A DNA stretch of 64,000 nt from Chara braunii (GCA_003427395.1 BFEA01000036.1:661413-725412); one strand, 5' to 3'; shown: positions 1 through 12,316, counted from the stretch's first letter. Notes: generated by a model not told the origin, from the letters alone. Made by a program: numbers and translations.

Positions 1-2045
1 GTACGCATCTATCTCATCCTCTCACTAGTCTATTTATAGTATGGAGGAACACCAACCAACCCAAATCTCTCCCCAGCCCACAGGGTAGGTTTGCACCACA
101 GCTGTGATGCAAGAGCAAAACTGTACAGTCCCTCATCACGGCGATGAGGGGTGGGCAGGCATTGCCGATGGGGGAAATCGACGGTGCTAGCGCCGAGCAA
201 TGGCCAGTCACTGCACCTCCCCCTAACCCCCCCAACCCCACATGACGGTGTCTAATGGCCAATATTGTCGCTGCATAGCAGTCAACAACACCAGCCAAGG
301 TCCTGTCAATGCTGGCTTGGGGGGCCAACGGGTTATCTCTAGCTGATAGAACACCAGCCCAGGCACGTACGTGAGGCCAATGGGGATTGAACCCACGACC
401 TCCTGAATGCAACTTTCGTGCCTTACCAACTGAGCTAGGCCCGCAGGCCGCGCTTCGGTACTCTCGAAATGTTGAAAACGAGACTGAATCTTCTGCTAGA
501 ACATGGAAAGATGCACGGCCATGATTTTTGTCTTTTGTGCATGTAGAGAGTAGTGGAGCGACGTCCACAGTCCGTGGATGGAGATTGATATCCACGGGCC
601 CCCTGTTTGTGAAACCGTGAAGTTTCATGGCTGGGGTGTCAACCAATAGGCGTTCTAGAAAGGCTTACTTCTTTTGATTTTTTAATTCGAATTCCACTGT
701 TCATCCGTCGCATTTTTGCCCATTTTTGAGGTAGGGGCTGATTTTGCAATGTTTCCTTGTTGCTTCCTTGTTGCTTCCTCGTTGTTCTCAGCCTCCATGA
801 GATCGGCAAAACAGAAAAATGACATTGGTTGGGCTTAAAAGAATTAGCTTTAAAAAAAAAAAGACCTTCAGAGGATGCAGCCCATTGGCTGACAGCAGAA
901 CCCATCATCAAAAACCAATTCGCTGCCTCCTTGCCCATTGGCTGACAGGAGAATCCAGAAAATGCTTTTGCGTTCTTTAATTCACAGATAAAAGAGGTTT
1001 TAAAATCTGCGAAAATGGACCTGGTCGGCGGCGGCGCGAGAGTGCACTAGATGTCTAGGGTTTCGAAAACCGCCATGTCCCGGAGCACGAAGCACGGGAA
1101 AGGTGGTTTCTCTAGCAGCAACACGAGAAATAGGCTACGAGTGGGTTTGTCCCCAGGGCGGAAAAGACAGGCGGGTACAGGGTTTGTGCGGTCCCATTGT
1201 TACTCATTCCTTTTTGAACATGCTGACTCGAAGAATGCGACTTTGTTGTGCCGTGTCCTTCCTATGGAAAAGCAAGAGACATAGGGCCTCGCTACGTTAG
1301 AGAGATGAAAATTTTCAAGAGTTCGTCTAGCGCTGTCAGACTCCTGGATTGGCATCAAGTGCTGTGGTTGCTGCACTTACTCCGGACTCTCCACTCTCGT
1401 GAGCATTCTCAACTGTAGGACAGACACTACACGACAGGGCAGCGACGATTTGTGCACCGAGACCGGAGGCCAACTCTCGAATTTGCAAACCGTAGGAAGG
1501 GACCTGTCGGCCTCATTTGAAAAAACAGCTCCTGCAGGCGGGGCCTGTGGAAACTTCAAGAGCTCGTCCAATGGGCCATTCTGACACCTCTTGAAGCGCC
1601 GGACCAAGAGCAGTTTTCCACAGTTAGTGCAGTGATGACTCACTCTCGACGTTTTCGGGAGTGAATCTGACAGCTCTTGAATAGAAATACAGGACGTGGC
1701 ATCAAGAGTTAATGCAGCGGTGATGAACTCTTGATTTTTCAAGATTCAAGAGTAGTGCAGCGAGGCCCATACCGTCATCTTTTTGTACACGAAGTGAGAG
1801 GCGCTTGGTTTTGAGACATCATGACTTCAGGGAGTGGGGAGGGTTTTCCCTTCTGGGAGACACCTTTCTTTTCGGTCCGATGGAACGAGGAGCATTTTTT
1901 TTTTTGCTTGTAATAAACAACTGGGCGCATTCATAACCTGGAGGGCGACTTCGCAATATGGAGGGCACTTTCCTCTCTCAGGTATACCTCTCCCTTTTTC
2001 GGATATTTCCTGTTCTGAGAAAGCCGCTAACTCTGTCTCTTCTCA
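1..2045. other. Left flank without a recognisable gene
   Basis: Apart from the tRNA-like relic at 373-444, I recognise nothing here. Open frames up to about 210 codons occur on both strands but show no motif, no coherent composition and no splice structure, so I read them as chance. Short T-runs (1893-1904) and several scattered TCAAGAG motifs between 1310 and 1750 are the only visible texture. The T-run near 1893 could be the poly-A tail, seen in reverse, of the minus-strand LINE that begins further right; this is inference. Confidence 0.5.
373..444 (-). pseudogene. tRNA-like sequence (pseudo-tRNA or SINE head)
   Basis: On the minus strand this 72-nt stretch has a perfect RNA polymerase III A box (TAGCTCAGTTGG) and a perfect B box (GGTTCAATCCC) at tRNA-like spacing, and a T arm GTGGG/CCCAT that pairs. 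The D stem and anticodon stem pair poorly and the acceptor stem has several mismatches, so a working tRNA is unlikely. A tRNA-derived SINE head or a decayed tRNA copy fits better. No SINE body was recognised next to it. Confidence 0.5.
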
Positions 2046-2335
2046 CTAACTTTCATGCACTGAGACGTTAGAAGTGGTAGTAGCGTCACCTGCTGGAAAC
2101 CGGGTCCAGCGTCCCATATACAGAAAGAATTTAGAGTGTCCATGGAAGACAAATACGGGGATCCTGCCAGCATTGATTACCCTGGAGTCCAGGGGATTGA
2201 CTGAGCAGGCTATTGGGAAAGGGGAGCAAACCTCTTCGCCCTGAGGCCGGCGCCAGATATCAACTATTCCAAAAATAGTCCCTCCCCTTCCCCTCCCACC
2301 CGTTAAGTACCCAAACCTTCTTTTTTGAACTAAAG

Positions 2336-3440
2336 TTATGTAGAGTCCATTCCGTACCACTTCGTCTCCACTAGACAATTAGATGGGGGGGGGAAGAAAT
2401 CCGGAAATGCCTCAGGGGGTTTCAGTGGGATCGCTGCATCCACTTTGGTCCATTCTTGGAACCTCAGGTGATAGTCCTTTACTATCTCCATTCCCTGTTG
2501 GTCCTCCCCTGGTATTGTGTGTCCTCCATTCCATTCCACCATTCCTATCCTTCCTCCGTTTGCACCCCCAAGCCAGCTTGAGCTAAATTCCTGGATTTTT
2601 TGCATGATCTCTTCACGTCTATTGAGAAGTTGGATTTGTACTCTGACACCATTCCGTTTTGCAGTTATTTCTGTCTGGATCTGTTGCTGGACACTTTCCG
2701 TGAATTCGGGTCCTTCCAGTCTCGCCCCCTCCATCTCAAAGGTGCAGCGTTGTCTCCAAAGTGCCCAGAGAATCGCCCGTCGTCCCATCCTGAACATATT
2801 TCCAGTAAATTCGTCTATCTGGTCTCGCTGGTCCTTGGGCCAGGCTTCACACAATAAGGCTTTCCAGTCCCAGGACCACTGGGCCTTCGTTCCTAGTTGT
2901 CCCCACACCCTGTCCCACCATCTCCATAGCCAGAGTGCACCCGGGCATTGGAGGAATATGTGTTCAATTGTTTCGGGTCGCCTCTGGGAAGGGAACGCGT
3001 TTGTGCACAACCTGCACCATGGGAGAGCTCGCCCTTTTTGTTCCAGAGATGTTTTGTCTATCAACCAATTGTTTGTTGGAAGGCAGCGGTGCCACCGGTC
3101 TAATTGATCTCAACTCCTCTTTGCCAATGTTCAGGTGGTCTTTCCACCGCGCCTCCACCTGGTCCCGCAGAGCAGCTTTTGGTCTTAGGAGCCTGTAGGC
3201 AGATTTGACTGTTACGGCGTATATGGACTTGGTAAATTTCTTGCCCTGACTTCCTTGTGCTGACCATGACCACTCCAACGGGTCCAGGGCCAGATGGTGA
3301 ATGGGGATACCGGGGTAGTAGGCTATCCTTTGCTCACGTTCATGGAGTACTCTGATTCTATATACCTCTTCTATTTGGTATGTCACCGTCTCTTCTGGTG
3401 AGCATTCTTGGATAACATTGTCTTGCCTCAGCCTCTCCAC
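2336..3440 (-). pseudogene. LINE ORF2 C-terminal remnant (RT zinc-binding domain)
   Basis: The minus strand encodes the C-terminal part of a plant-type L1-like non-LTR retrotransposon ORF2. It has the zf-RVT pattern: a stretch ending VKSAYRLL, then CRLC, then ETIEHIFLQCP followed by ALWLWRWW, the Cys/His arrangement that closes plant LINE reverse transcriptases. Reading needs one frame change near 3060-3110, so the copy is dead. The catalytic RT and endonuclease are absent, consistent with 5' truncation or later disruption. The portion 2046-2335 continues on the same strand as probable 3' untranslated sequence. It is not obviously the same copy as the plus-strand LINE at 53245-55782. Confidence 0.75.
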
Positions 3441-3441
3441 A

Positions 3442-3500
3442 GGTGCTAGTGGTGTCTGCTCTTATCAGCACCTCTAACACTAGGGGGGGAAGTTGTTTGG

Positions 3501-3533
<33 letters not shown>

Positions 3534-3714
3534 GGTAGTAGTGTCCTGAAAGTAAGGATAGAGGGCAACGTCTGGATAATACTACGGTCTCTAGAAGCAG
3601 TGTTTTTTATTCGGGCGTTACATTACGTCGATGCCTCCAAAACCTTTTTTTTTTGGACAAACCCTCGTCTCGTCAGTGTTAGTGGTGCTGGTAAGAGCAG
3701 ACACCACTAGCACC
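3442..3714. repeat. 41-bp inverted repeat flanking an A31 tract
   Basis: The arm 3442-3482 (starts GGTGCTAGTGG) is the reverse complement of 3674-3714 with three mismatches. The 191-bp spacer holds 31 A residues (3501-3531) and a T-run. A short direct repeat, GATGCCTCCAAAACC, occurs at about 3630 and again at about 3739. The layout could be a small foldback or MITE-like element, or a LINE-tail insertion. No coding capacity. Confidence 0.6.
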
Positions 3715-3980
3715 AGGGGGAGGGGCTCCGTCTATTCGATGCCTCCAAAACCGCACAGTGCAGTAGTGGAATTTCCTACCTCACGAAATATCCTGTCAGA
3801 CTGCACCGGGGAATCTCCCTGGTCGTGATCCTAGGAAAGGGGAGGTCGCGCCAAGAGGGATCCACACGGGGCAATAGAGAAAAGGAAGCTCGGGTTGCGA
3901 GGTCAGCCACCTATCCTTTCTGATAGGTCGTTGATCTCTTTTCGAACACACGTCGACCATCTCATTTCTTGTATCCACAC

Positions 3981-4326
3981 TGCAGCGGGCCTCCATCTGC
4001 CCTGGCCTACAGCCAGGGCCTATTTGGCTATTTGCCAATTCGGCCTATGGGACCAGGCCGTGGCCTGACCCCACAGGCCGTGTGCTGCTCCTGTCCTGCC
4101 CGGTACCACTGTCGGTACCAGGCCAGTCCAGGCCAGTCAGTCACTCCGCTGGGGGTATACCCCAACTGTTGTCTGTTTTTCGTTATTCATCATTTTTGCA
4201 CTTGTAGTACGTGCGGTGTCGAGTCTTTGTCGGAGCTGCGCTGTCCCTTCCAGCTTCATCTCCACTTCCGCCTTCCTCTACCCCTTCGTCTCCATCCTGT
4301 CGGACCCCATCCCGGCGGGTCCGGCA
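3981..4326 (+). repeat. 5' LTR of the outer chromovirus
   Basis: This 346-bp stretch matches 52493-52825 along its length with scattered substitutions and one roughly 20-bp segment present only here (around 4150-4170). Similarity starts at TGCAGCGGGCC and ends at CCGGCA, giving TG...CA ends, and the primer-binding site follows three bases later. Short LTRs of this size are common in chromoviruses. I see no clear TATA box. Confidence 0.88.
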
Positions 4327-4329
4327 CAC

Positions 4330-4341
4330 TGGTATCAGAGC
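4330..4341 (+). promoter_or_regulatory. Primer-binding site, initiator tRNA-Met
   Basis: TGGTATCAGAGC is complementary to the 3' end of plant initiator tRNA-Met including its CCA, and is the standard minus-strand primer site of many plant Ty3/gypsy and Copia elements. It lies three bases past the 5' LTR, which fixes the LTR end. Confidence 0.92.
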
Positions 4342-4503
4342 GGGAACGGTCCCCGCTCCAACCCGCCCTCCCTCCCGCACGTAACAGTGGGAATCAGTGT
4401 AATCCCGATAGCGGGATTTTCAGGTATTTTGGGGGCCAAAACAGCAAAAAACGGCGGAAAGAACAGCGGCGTGGAGAGACGGACACGTGGCACCACAACG
4501 CGT
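4342..4503 (+). other. First leader segment of the outer chromovirus
   Basis: GC-rich leader between the primer site and the insertion point of the giant element. It ends ACGCGT; its last four bases, GCGT (4500-4503), recur at 43807-43810 just past the giant element. No ORF expected here. Confidence 0.7.
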
Positions 4504-4510
4504 TGTCGGG

Positions 4511-4536
4511 CAAAATACCCTTACAAGGGTATTTTG
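4511..4536 (+). promoter_or_regulatory. Hairpin at LTR position 8, conserved in three copies
   Basis: CAAAATACCC and GGGTATTTTG form a perfect 10-bp stem around TTACAA. The same hairpin is in the 3' LTR (30358-30383) and, with paired changes, in the diverged copy at 56311-56336. It may be an end-recognition or regulatory structure; its role is unknown. Confidence 0.7.
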
Positions 4537-5200
4537 CGATGTCTTTGCATTCGACACGATGGCGGCGTCAGCTACCATGACGTAGCCAGTCCGGAAACAA
4601 GAGGGGTGTGCGCGCTTGGCGTGACACTGGAAGCGAAATCCTCGACCACTGAGGCCAGGGAAAAAAAAAAAAAAAAATAATAATAATAATAAAAATCGGT
4701 AAGAAAATTTCGTTAAGAATGCACGCGCGTTATTATGACGCGCACCGTGGTGAGTAAAATCAGTAGTAATACCCCTCGACAGAAGAGGTCGAAGGGTCAG
4801 TTGGGTTGATGATTGTGTCAGGTAGGTCTATGACACGCACTGAGACTTGGTCCAGTGCCTGTCTTCCTACAGGTACTAGGTGTTCTAAAAATTTTAGTCT
4901 TTGTCTTCCCCTACTCGGCCTCCGGGTCGAGTATCCGCCACATCTACTTCTACATGGTGTGGTACCAGCCTGCCCACCACTTGAATATCGGCCCTGCCGC
5001 AACCAGTGATGCCGCAACCATCGATGCGACAATCACGGCTGAGTACTGGCCCTTGGGGCGTTCCGTTGAAATACATACCCTTGCGGGTCACACAAGCGCC
5101 CAAGGCGGCGGGCATTCAGATAGGCACGCAGATTATCAAGCATGCATGTTAGCGCGGGCTAGAACGGGCTCAGGCCGTTGGTTGGACTGAGCCGCGTTAC

Positions 5201-5210
5201 TTTATATATA
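5201..5210 (+). promoter_or_regulatory. TATA-like site in the giant LTR
   Basis: TTTATATATA lies about 700 bp into the LTR and is kept at 31037-31046. It follows the part that is conserved in the third copy and precedes a tRNA-like hairpin. It could be a promoter; another candidate lies near the LTR end at 17001, so which one is used is unknown. Confidence 0.35.
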
Positions 5211-5238
5211 CCAGAGCTACTCCCTTTTTAACCGAAGT

Positions 5239-5323
5239 GGGAGTTAGCTCAGTAGGTTTCAGTACAGGGTTGATATGCGGAGGACCTAGGGATCAAGGCC
5301 CGCCACCCTTCGAGCTAGCTCCC
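5239..5323 (+). repeat. A-box-containing tRNA-like hairpin
   Basis: GGGAGTTAGCTC (5239-5250) pairs with GAGCTAGCTCCC (5312-5323); in the 3' LTR (31074-31085 and 31147-31158) the left arm has C in place of T and the 12-bp stem is perfect. The left arm contains a perfect polymerase III A box, TAGCTCAGTAGG, and the loop ends with a weak B-box-like GGGATCAAGGCC. It looks like a tRNA-derived or tRNA-mimicking module; a functional tRNA is unlikely. Confidence 0.5.
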
Positions 5324-5360
5324 TTTTGACAGGGAGCTCTACTTTTCGTTTTGCCTAGGT

Positions 5361-5440
5361 TTGAACGGCCGGGGCTCGAACCCGCGACCTCTATCGGAAC
5401 TAGTAGTGGTAGTTGCCTCGTTGAAACGAGATACTGCCTT
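5361..5440 (-). pseudogene. Second tRNA-like relic with B box (minus strand)
   Basis: The reverse complement of 5372-5382 is GGTTCGAGCCC, a perfect B box preceded by GAGGTCGCG as in tRNA T arms. The D-arm side is not recognisable. It is present in the 3' LTR too (near 31210). Together with 5239-5323 it suggests a tRNA-derived repeat captured by the LTR. Confidence 0.35.
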
Positions 5441-5589
5441 GTCAGTTTGTGGAACCCTTGTTGGATTCATTCATTCTTTTCTTTCTTATTAATTATTTTA
5501 TTTAGGGGGTTAGATTCGTTTTTCTTTTGTTTTATTAGTTATTATTCATTTCCTCCTTACCCGTAACCTCCACCCCCCTGATTCGTGCG

Positions 5590-6130
5590 AATGGAACTGT
5601 ACCCGACAGACGGGCTGATTCATCCGAAAAAGGAAAAGGGGCCTGGCATCCCTACCGCACCGCGACTACCTATAGCGCAAGGGTCCCTTCGTAGGAGAAA
5701 GAGCAAGCCACCGCGAGATCTCGCAGAGGCAAGATCGGGAAGTCAGCCGCACGGGAGCTGGGGAGAACGCGAAGAGGCGGTGGAACGCGAGGAAAGCCGG
5801 GAGAGGCAACTCGTAAGGAGAGAAAAACCTCGAGAGAAAAGGGTGGGGAAAGTGAAGAAAGGAGAAGGCAGTCATGCATGAGAGAGAAGGAGAAGAGAAA
5901 GACAGAAGGAGAGAAGGGAAGAAAAGAAGGAGGAGGAGAAGGAGAGAAGAGTTGAAAAGGAAAGGCTTACCTGGCATTGCAGACGACGACGACGAGCTAA
6001 CAACGAGTGGTGCAGACGAGGACGACAACGCTGACTGACCCGACGACGACGACGGAGCAAGGGAGTGAGAACGAAAGTAAGTCTTCGATCTCGCGACTCA
6101 CACCCCGGCACCATCAGCAACGAAAATGAA
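5590..6130 (+). other. Purine-rich stretch of the LTR
   Basis: The stretch 5690-5960 is strongly GA-rich on the plus strand, followed by GAC repeats and then a run of AAAT/AAATA units (6126-6178). A 98-codon open frame (5585-5881) is conserved in the 3' LTR, but its Arg/Glu-rich composition simply reflects the purine bias. No motif supports a gene. Confidence 0.4.
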
Positions 6131-6225
6131 AATAAATAAATAAATAAAATAAATAAATAAGCAAATAAATAAAATAATAGTGAATGAATCTAACGCATTA
6201 ACAAGGTTAGATTCATTCACTACGA

Positions 6226-6228
<3 letters not shown>

Positions 6229-6267
<39 letters not shown>

Positions 6268-6420
6268 TGTGAAGTGGGGGCGTGAGTGTTCCACCCCGCA
6301 GCGCACCTCACGGTACTTGCAACGATAGATGAGCAAAATTGAATGAATCTTCCGCCGGGACATGGAAATATACATACTACGTGTGTGTGTGTGTGTGTGT
6401 GTGTGAGTGTGAGAGAGAGA
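6229..6420. repeat. Two TG microsatellites in the LTR
   Basis: TG dinucleotide runs at about 6229-6270 and 6380-6412 are flanked by a repeated AATGAATCT element; similar runs of different length lie at about 32128-32160 and 32271-32297 in the 3' LTR. Length differences are expected of microsatellites. Confidence 0.8.
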
Positions 6421-6539
6421 TGAAAGATAGGGAGAGATAAGGAAGAAAGAAAGAAAAAGCAACTAACCTGGTAGGAAAGCCTATGCCATCTACAATCGGA
6501 GAGAGATGTGAGAGAAAGAGAGAGATTGGGTTGAGGTCA

Positions 6540-8408
6540 GAGGTACTTACAGTAGCGAAGCTGCTCCAGCTTCGTCTTCGAGATACCGCAGCATGCGCCA
6601 ACTTCAAAGGTTAGTATCTGGCTCGTGACAGAAGAGAGAGTCCTTCTTCTTCCTCTTCTAAGTCCACCATCTCCCTCTCACCCTCTCATTATCTGACTTC
6701 ACAGCAACGGCAGTCTACGAGAGGAAAAGTCAGAGAGAGTTTGGTGATGTTGGATCCAGACTCGACTTCTTGGCTTCAGACATTTTTTTTGACGAGGGAC
6801 TGTTTGGGCCTGTGCCGAAGGCTTGGTGTTGACGACATTCCCATTCTCTCCTCTTCTTCGTCTGATCCCCTCCTTTCGTCTGATCCCATCTTCTTCGTCT
6901 GTGTATGGTTTGGGCTGACGCAGTCTTCATGTGTAAAGCGCCAGACCCCTTCACACCATGGAATGATGATGATGATGCATGTTCGGGACTGCATTACAAT
7001 ATTGGTTGTTCGGATCATCGATACCAAAGCCTTCCACTACGCTATCTCGTACTTCGTACGAGAGGACGGTTCTCGATCCGGTCTACACTGGTACAGTAGG
7101 CGACGAGGTTGCGCGTGTGTGTGAGGACGAGAAGAGGGAAAAAGTTTGACGATTTTGATCCGGATTCGACCTTGGATTACAGATATAGCGATGGGGGAAT
7201 AGTTGCGACTTGTGGCAAAGACTTGGTGTTAACACTCCTCTTCTCCATTTGATCCCCTCCTCGTCGTTTGTACGTGATCTGGCACGCCTTGTGATGGGGG
7301 TGGTGAATGTCTGGTCTGCGTTGAAACTTCGATTGAGCTAGTCGTCAGTGCTCTAGCATTCTGCCTCACTATCCTGTACTACGTGGTAAAGACCGGTTTT
7401 GGTCAGATCAAGATTTATGGCTAAGTCTTCCTTGCGCCATTCAGCACCACTGTGTATGTATGGGCATGCTCATTGCTTGTCAAGATTTTGATTACACTGC
7501 ATTGTCCATTCAGTCCTCTTCATCACATAAAAAAAAAAAAGAGGAGAAGATGATGACGACAGGGCGGTTATGGAGAAGATGATGACGACAGGGCGGTGAT
7601 GGAGAAGATGATGATAACGGGCTGGTGATGACGATGATGACGATTGACGACGATAGCAAATGATGATGATGCTGATGAATGTCGGGTTGACGGTATGGAA
7701 GGCAATGATGATGATGATGACGCTGATGATGATGTCGGGGGAAGTGATGGTGATGATGATAACGTAAGGGCACTTACCATGGATTGGCGATAGTCTGCAC
7801 GGGCGCCATTTTTCACAGGTTAGTGCCTGACACGAGAGAGGAAGAAAGTTCTTCTTCTTCCTCTTTTCAAAACACGATCTCCCTCTCACTCCCTCAATAC
7901 CTGACTTCACAGCATCAGCGGGCTGTGAGAGAGTGGGCTTGGTGANATCGGAATCCAGGCACAACTTCGGGACTTCGGGCATGGCTGCGAGGGGTTATTT
8001 AGGATTGGTGACAAAGACTTGGTGATGACGACAATCCGATCTCTCCCTCCCTACGTCTTCGTCTGTGCACGAAATGGACCCGAGACCTATTCTTGTGTAT
8101 AGTGCCAGGCCCATCACACCGTGTGGTAAGAATGATGTATGCTGGTCTGCTTTGCAACATTGATTGGGCTAGTCATTACTATTCTGAGTATCCTGCTGCG
8201 CTATCTTGCACTGCGTGATAAAGNTCGGTCCCGGTCAGGTTAGGTTCTGTATCTAAGTCTNCCNNTACGCTATCTGTACCATGTATAAGAGGACGGTTCT
8301 TGTTCTAATCTGCACCTTTACAGCATCGACAACATGTATGTGTGCATAAAGGAGAGAGAAAATGAGAAAGAGAGAGAGAGAGAGAAGGGGAGAAAAAAGG
8401 TGGTAGTA

Positions 8409-8447
<39 letters not shown>

Positions 8448-8843
8448 GTGATAATGATGATAATGTGAGAACACATATCTGACGTTGACGGTGGTCTGCA
8501 ATGACCGAAATACTCAAGTACTCCGGGCTGCCGCAGATGTCAACTGTTGCATCAACCTTTTGTAGTTTGTAGTAGCAGTGTAGGAGTAGGCTGGGCGCTG
8601 AGCGCCAAGTGTACCTATGAAGGGACGGGAATCTTGTATTGGGAGGAGAATATACTATCGATGGATATTGGTTTTCAGTACTACGAATCTCCATCGGTGT
8701 AGTATTGGTGCAATGTTGCTCTTTGGACACAAAGTGGCTATTTGGCTTCAATGTGATGGTGTGATCTGGGATTGACATCTCGCTGTTACTTAATTCCGTT
8801 GCGTTTATTATTATTTCTGTTTTATTATTATTATTATCATTAC

Positions 8844-8883
<40 letters not shown>

Positions 8884-9255
8884 CACCCATGACCTCGATA
8901 CCTGTGGCGTCTATGCGTTGGAGGGTGTTGTGAAGAGAGAGACGTACCTGGGTAAAGAGGACGTGGGCCTTGGTATAGACATCATCGCTCGCTGGTAGTC
9001 AAGATGTCTGATTGCTTCCAGGCTGTAGAGTAGATAGGACGCCACGTCCATTCAAGAGAGAGAGCTACATTGAGTTATGTTGTGGTGTTGCCCGATTGGG
9101 CTTGAACATTGGCTCACGATTCTGCTGAATCGTTCTCAAATGGATGGTTACCCGGCTCCATTGCGCTATCTGCTCTTGCGCTAACTACTTGGACTGCAGC
9201 ATGATTTTGCGATATGGATTTTGGTGCTTCGTTCACATTCACATTTGCTTGCATT

Positions 9256-9315
<60 letters not shown>

Positions 9316-9759
9316 TTACTATTATTATTATTATTTGCATGGCATCTGTGAGTTGGGGGAAGAGGTAATGAGTGAAGAGGAGAAACGTACCTGGGTGAAG
9401 AGGACGTCGGCATGGATGTTGATATCATCACTTGTTGATAGTCAAATTGTTTGCTTGCTATCATACTGTAGTTGTAGTACTAGGTTGTAGAGTTGATAGG
9501 GCGCATGACGTCATTCAGAACAGAGAGCTACACTGGGTTATGATGTTGGTGTTGCCCTGTTGGGCTCGGACATTGAATCACGATTATGCTGTATCATTCT
9601 CAGATGAACGGATACCCGGTTCGATTATACTATCTGTTTCGTGCCTTTACTACTTGGACTTTAGTGTAATTTTGCAAATCTGGATTTTCTGTGCTTCGTC
9701 CGTATTCTTGTTCCTTGCATTATCATTATTGTTATTATTATTATTAATATTATTATTAA

Positions 9760-9819
<60 letters not shown>

Positions 9820-12284
9820 TGTTGTTATGTGCAGTGTGGTTCTTAGGTGCACGTGGGGTCTGTATGGGGGACCAAGGTCGTGAGTGAGGCGAGAGACACA
9901 CCCGGTGTTGGAAGTGTGCGGCATTTGGCCACTATCTGCTCAAACTTCGGGATGACTGCTGACAACACCTCCGACAGTACCGTAGGATGGGCTAGATAGG
10001 ACCTTCCATCTGTAGTCTGGGAGCTGAGCACCTGACAGGGTTTCGAAGTTGATTCCGCATTGATAATGATGCAGCTATGCCAACGTTGTCGAATGCGAGT
10101 TTGCTGCTCTCTTACTTGATGGGATTCGCTATACTATTCTGTTGTTGGTTCGAGGCCAAGACTATCTGATCTCATATGTATGATGCTGTTTGATTGCAGG
10201 AGTTCGATGTTGCTCAACTTCCTTTGTGTTTATTATTATTATTATTGTTATTATTACTATTACTATTATTATTATTACTAAAAATCAGACTTGCTTCGAT
10301 CCCAACTTTCATGCATGCGAAACGGTAGCTCAACGAACTGGCGACATGCGCCCACTCAAAGATATGGCTTCCGGATACAAGTTCCCTTCTAATTGACTAT
10401 GGCAACTTAGCGCCCAAACAACCCTCTGTTGCATACTCCGGATCACCATAGGTGTCCCGCTATGCTGCTTGCTATGCACGCAAAGAGAGAGAACAGACAA
10501 AACAGATTGAGCATACGAACAAACTGGGCAGACACGTGGATGAACTGTAACGCAGATACAGTGACCCGGACGCATATACAGCAACGCTGCCGCACGGTGA
10601 CAGGTGCGCATACGTAGTAGGACAGGCACACGCACGGTCGGAGTCACACGATCGCTGTGACACGTACACAAGTGACACAGGGGCGACCAGACAAACAAAC
10701 AGACGCGCACGTACAACTACGCACGCTCAGTCGCGCCGCTCAGTCACACTGAGTGACACACACGGGCCTCTGGTGCATGCGGTCTCAGGCAGTACCTGCT
10801 GGTCTGGACCAGGACTCACTGGACTTGAATCACTCTCAACTGGCCGTAACGATTCAGCATCCACACAAACAACTGTGTACACACACGCTCCCCGCCGGCT
10901 ACTGCTATGGCAGCCGTGACTGCTTCCGCTCAGTCACTATGACTGCATCCCTCACCTCTCCTACCCGTCGAGTCCTACGGGCTCGTTGCGTGCCTCCTCG
11001 CACATGACATCAAGACAGCGCCCCTCATGGCTTCCGCAATGAAAAGGATGACAGGTTGGGCGCTGCCTGTGGGGTAGGGGGCTGGCGGCCATGGCTTGGC
11101 TGCCTGTGTGCGCAGAGGGGTAAAGGCTGNTGCATNGGTTATCAAGGGAGAGCGTAGGTAGGAAGAGAGATATACCTGGGTAGGGAAGAGGTCGGTATGG
11201 GCGCTGAAGACGTCACTCGCTAAAAATCTAGAATATTAGGAAGTAAGGGCATTCGGGCGCCGTTCAAAGAGGGAGAACTGCGTCGGGTTAACGCTGATGA
11301 TTGCCCGATCAGGCTATAGGCATCGACTTGTGTTTGTTGTCCCAGTTTCAAATGGATGGTTACTCGGTCCATTATGATATCCGCTCTTGCTTTGAAAACT
11401 TGGGCTACAGCGTGATTCTGCGAGATGAATTATGTGCTACGTCCACATGCATATTTTTATTATTACTTTTCTATTATTATTATCATTATTATTATGATAT
11501 TATTATTATTATTACTATTCTGATTGTTACTGTGTAGTCAGACTTACTTTCATTCACGCCTCTCAGGCACATAACTAGTAACAGGCAGACTACATGTGTC
11601 GCTCAAAGCTCAGAGATATGACGTCCGGGTACGGGCCCATTTCCAATTGGCTATGGTGACTCAGTATCCAGACACCTCCTTGCTCATGTAGCTGCAACAG
11701 CGCTTCCGCATGGCTTCCGCATGAATGAATGAAAGGCTGGGTGCAGCCTCTTGAATTATACTTTTGTGATGCGTTGGTCTGACCTGTAACCCTGGCCCAT
11801 GGTACACACGGTCCCAGACGGTACTTGCTTGACTGGACTGGACTGGACTGGGTGGACTAGGACTGCTGACTGTACGAGGTGGGCTCCCACCACTTGACCA
11901 CTTGCCTCTGCCTAACGTAGGCTGATTCCGGATGGCCACTTCTATCTTGGCCTTTCGGTACTGTAGCAGCTACGACTTGCCTTATTACGTAGGTAGCAGC
12001 TACGACCTTGACCCTTCAGACAATCTACAACCACTGCCTCTGGGCTATCTAAACTCCTACCCGACAGGTCTACAGTTCGAGTCTCTTCTACCCTGCGACC
12101 TACGAAATCCTACCTACCACTGACCGTCCTACAGGATGTAGGTTCAAAATCTACAGGTTGACACAGTTACTGTACACAGGTAAGGTAGGGAAAATAAGGG
12201 AGCAAGTCCTGGGATCTGCATTTGCAACTGCAAATTGGTGAATACCGTTTCAAAAATTCATGTTTTAGCACTTATTATTAATTG

Positions 12285-12316
<32 letters not shown>

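Noticed and set aside
373-444. Functional tRNA gene
   Set aside because: A and B boxes are good, but D, anticodon and acceptor stems do not pair properly.
14-646. 210-codon minus-strand frame at the left edge
   Set aside because: It overlaps the tRNA-like relic, has no domain, and other frames there are equally open.
2517-3107. Plus-strand ORFs at 2.5-3.1 kb
   Set aside because: Shadows of the minus-strand LINE ORF2, which has the recognisable zinc-binding motif.
5666-6028. Ser/Leu-rich protein on the minus strand of the LTR
   Set aside because: It is the complement of a GA-rich stretch, without motif or conserved frame advantage.
8253-9901. Open frames of poly-Leu, poly-Asn, poly-Ile, poly-Tyr or poly-His
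   Set aside because: They are translated TTA and GAT microsatellites, open on both strands and in several frames.
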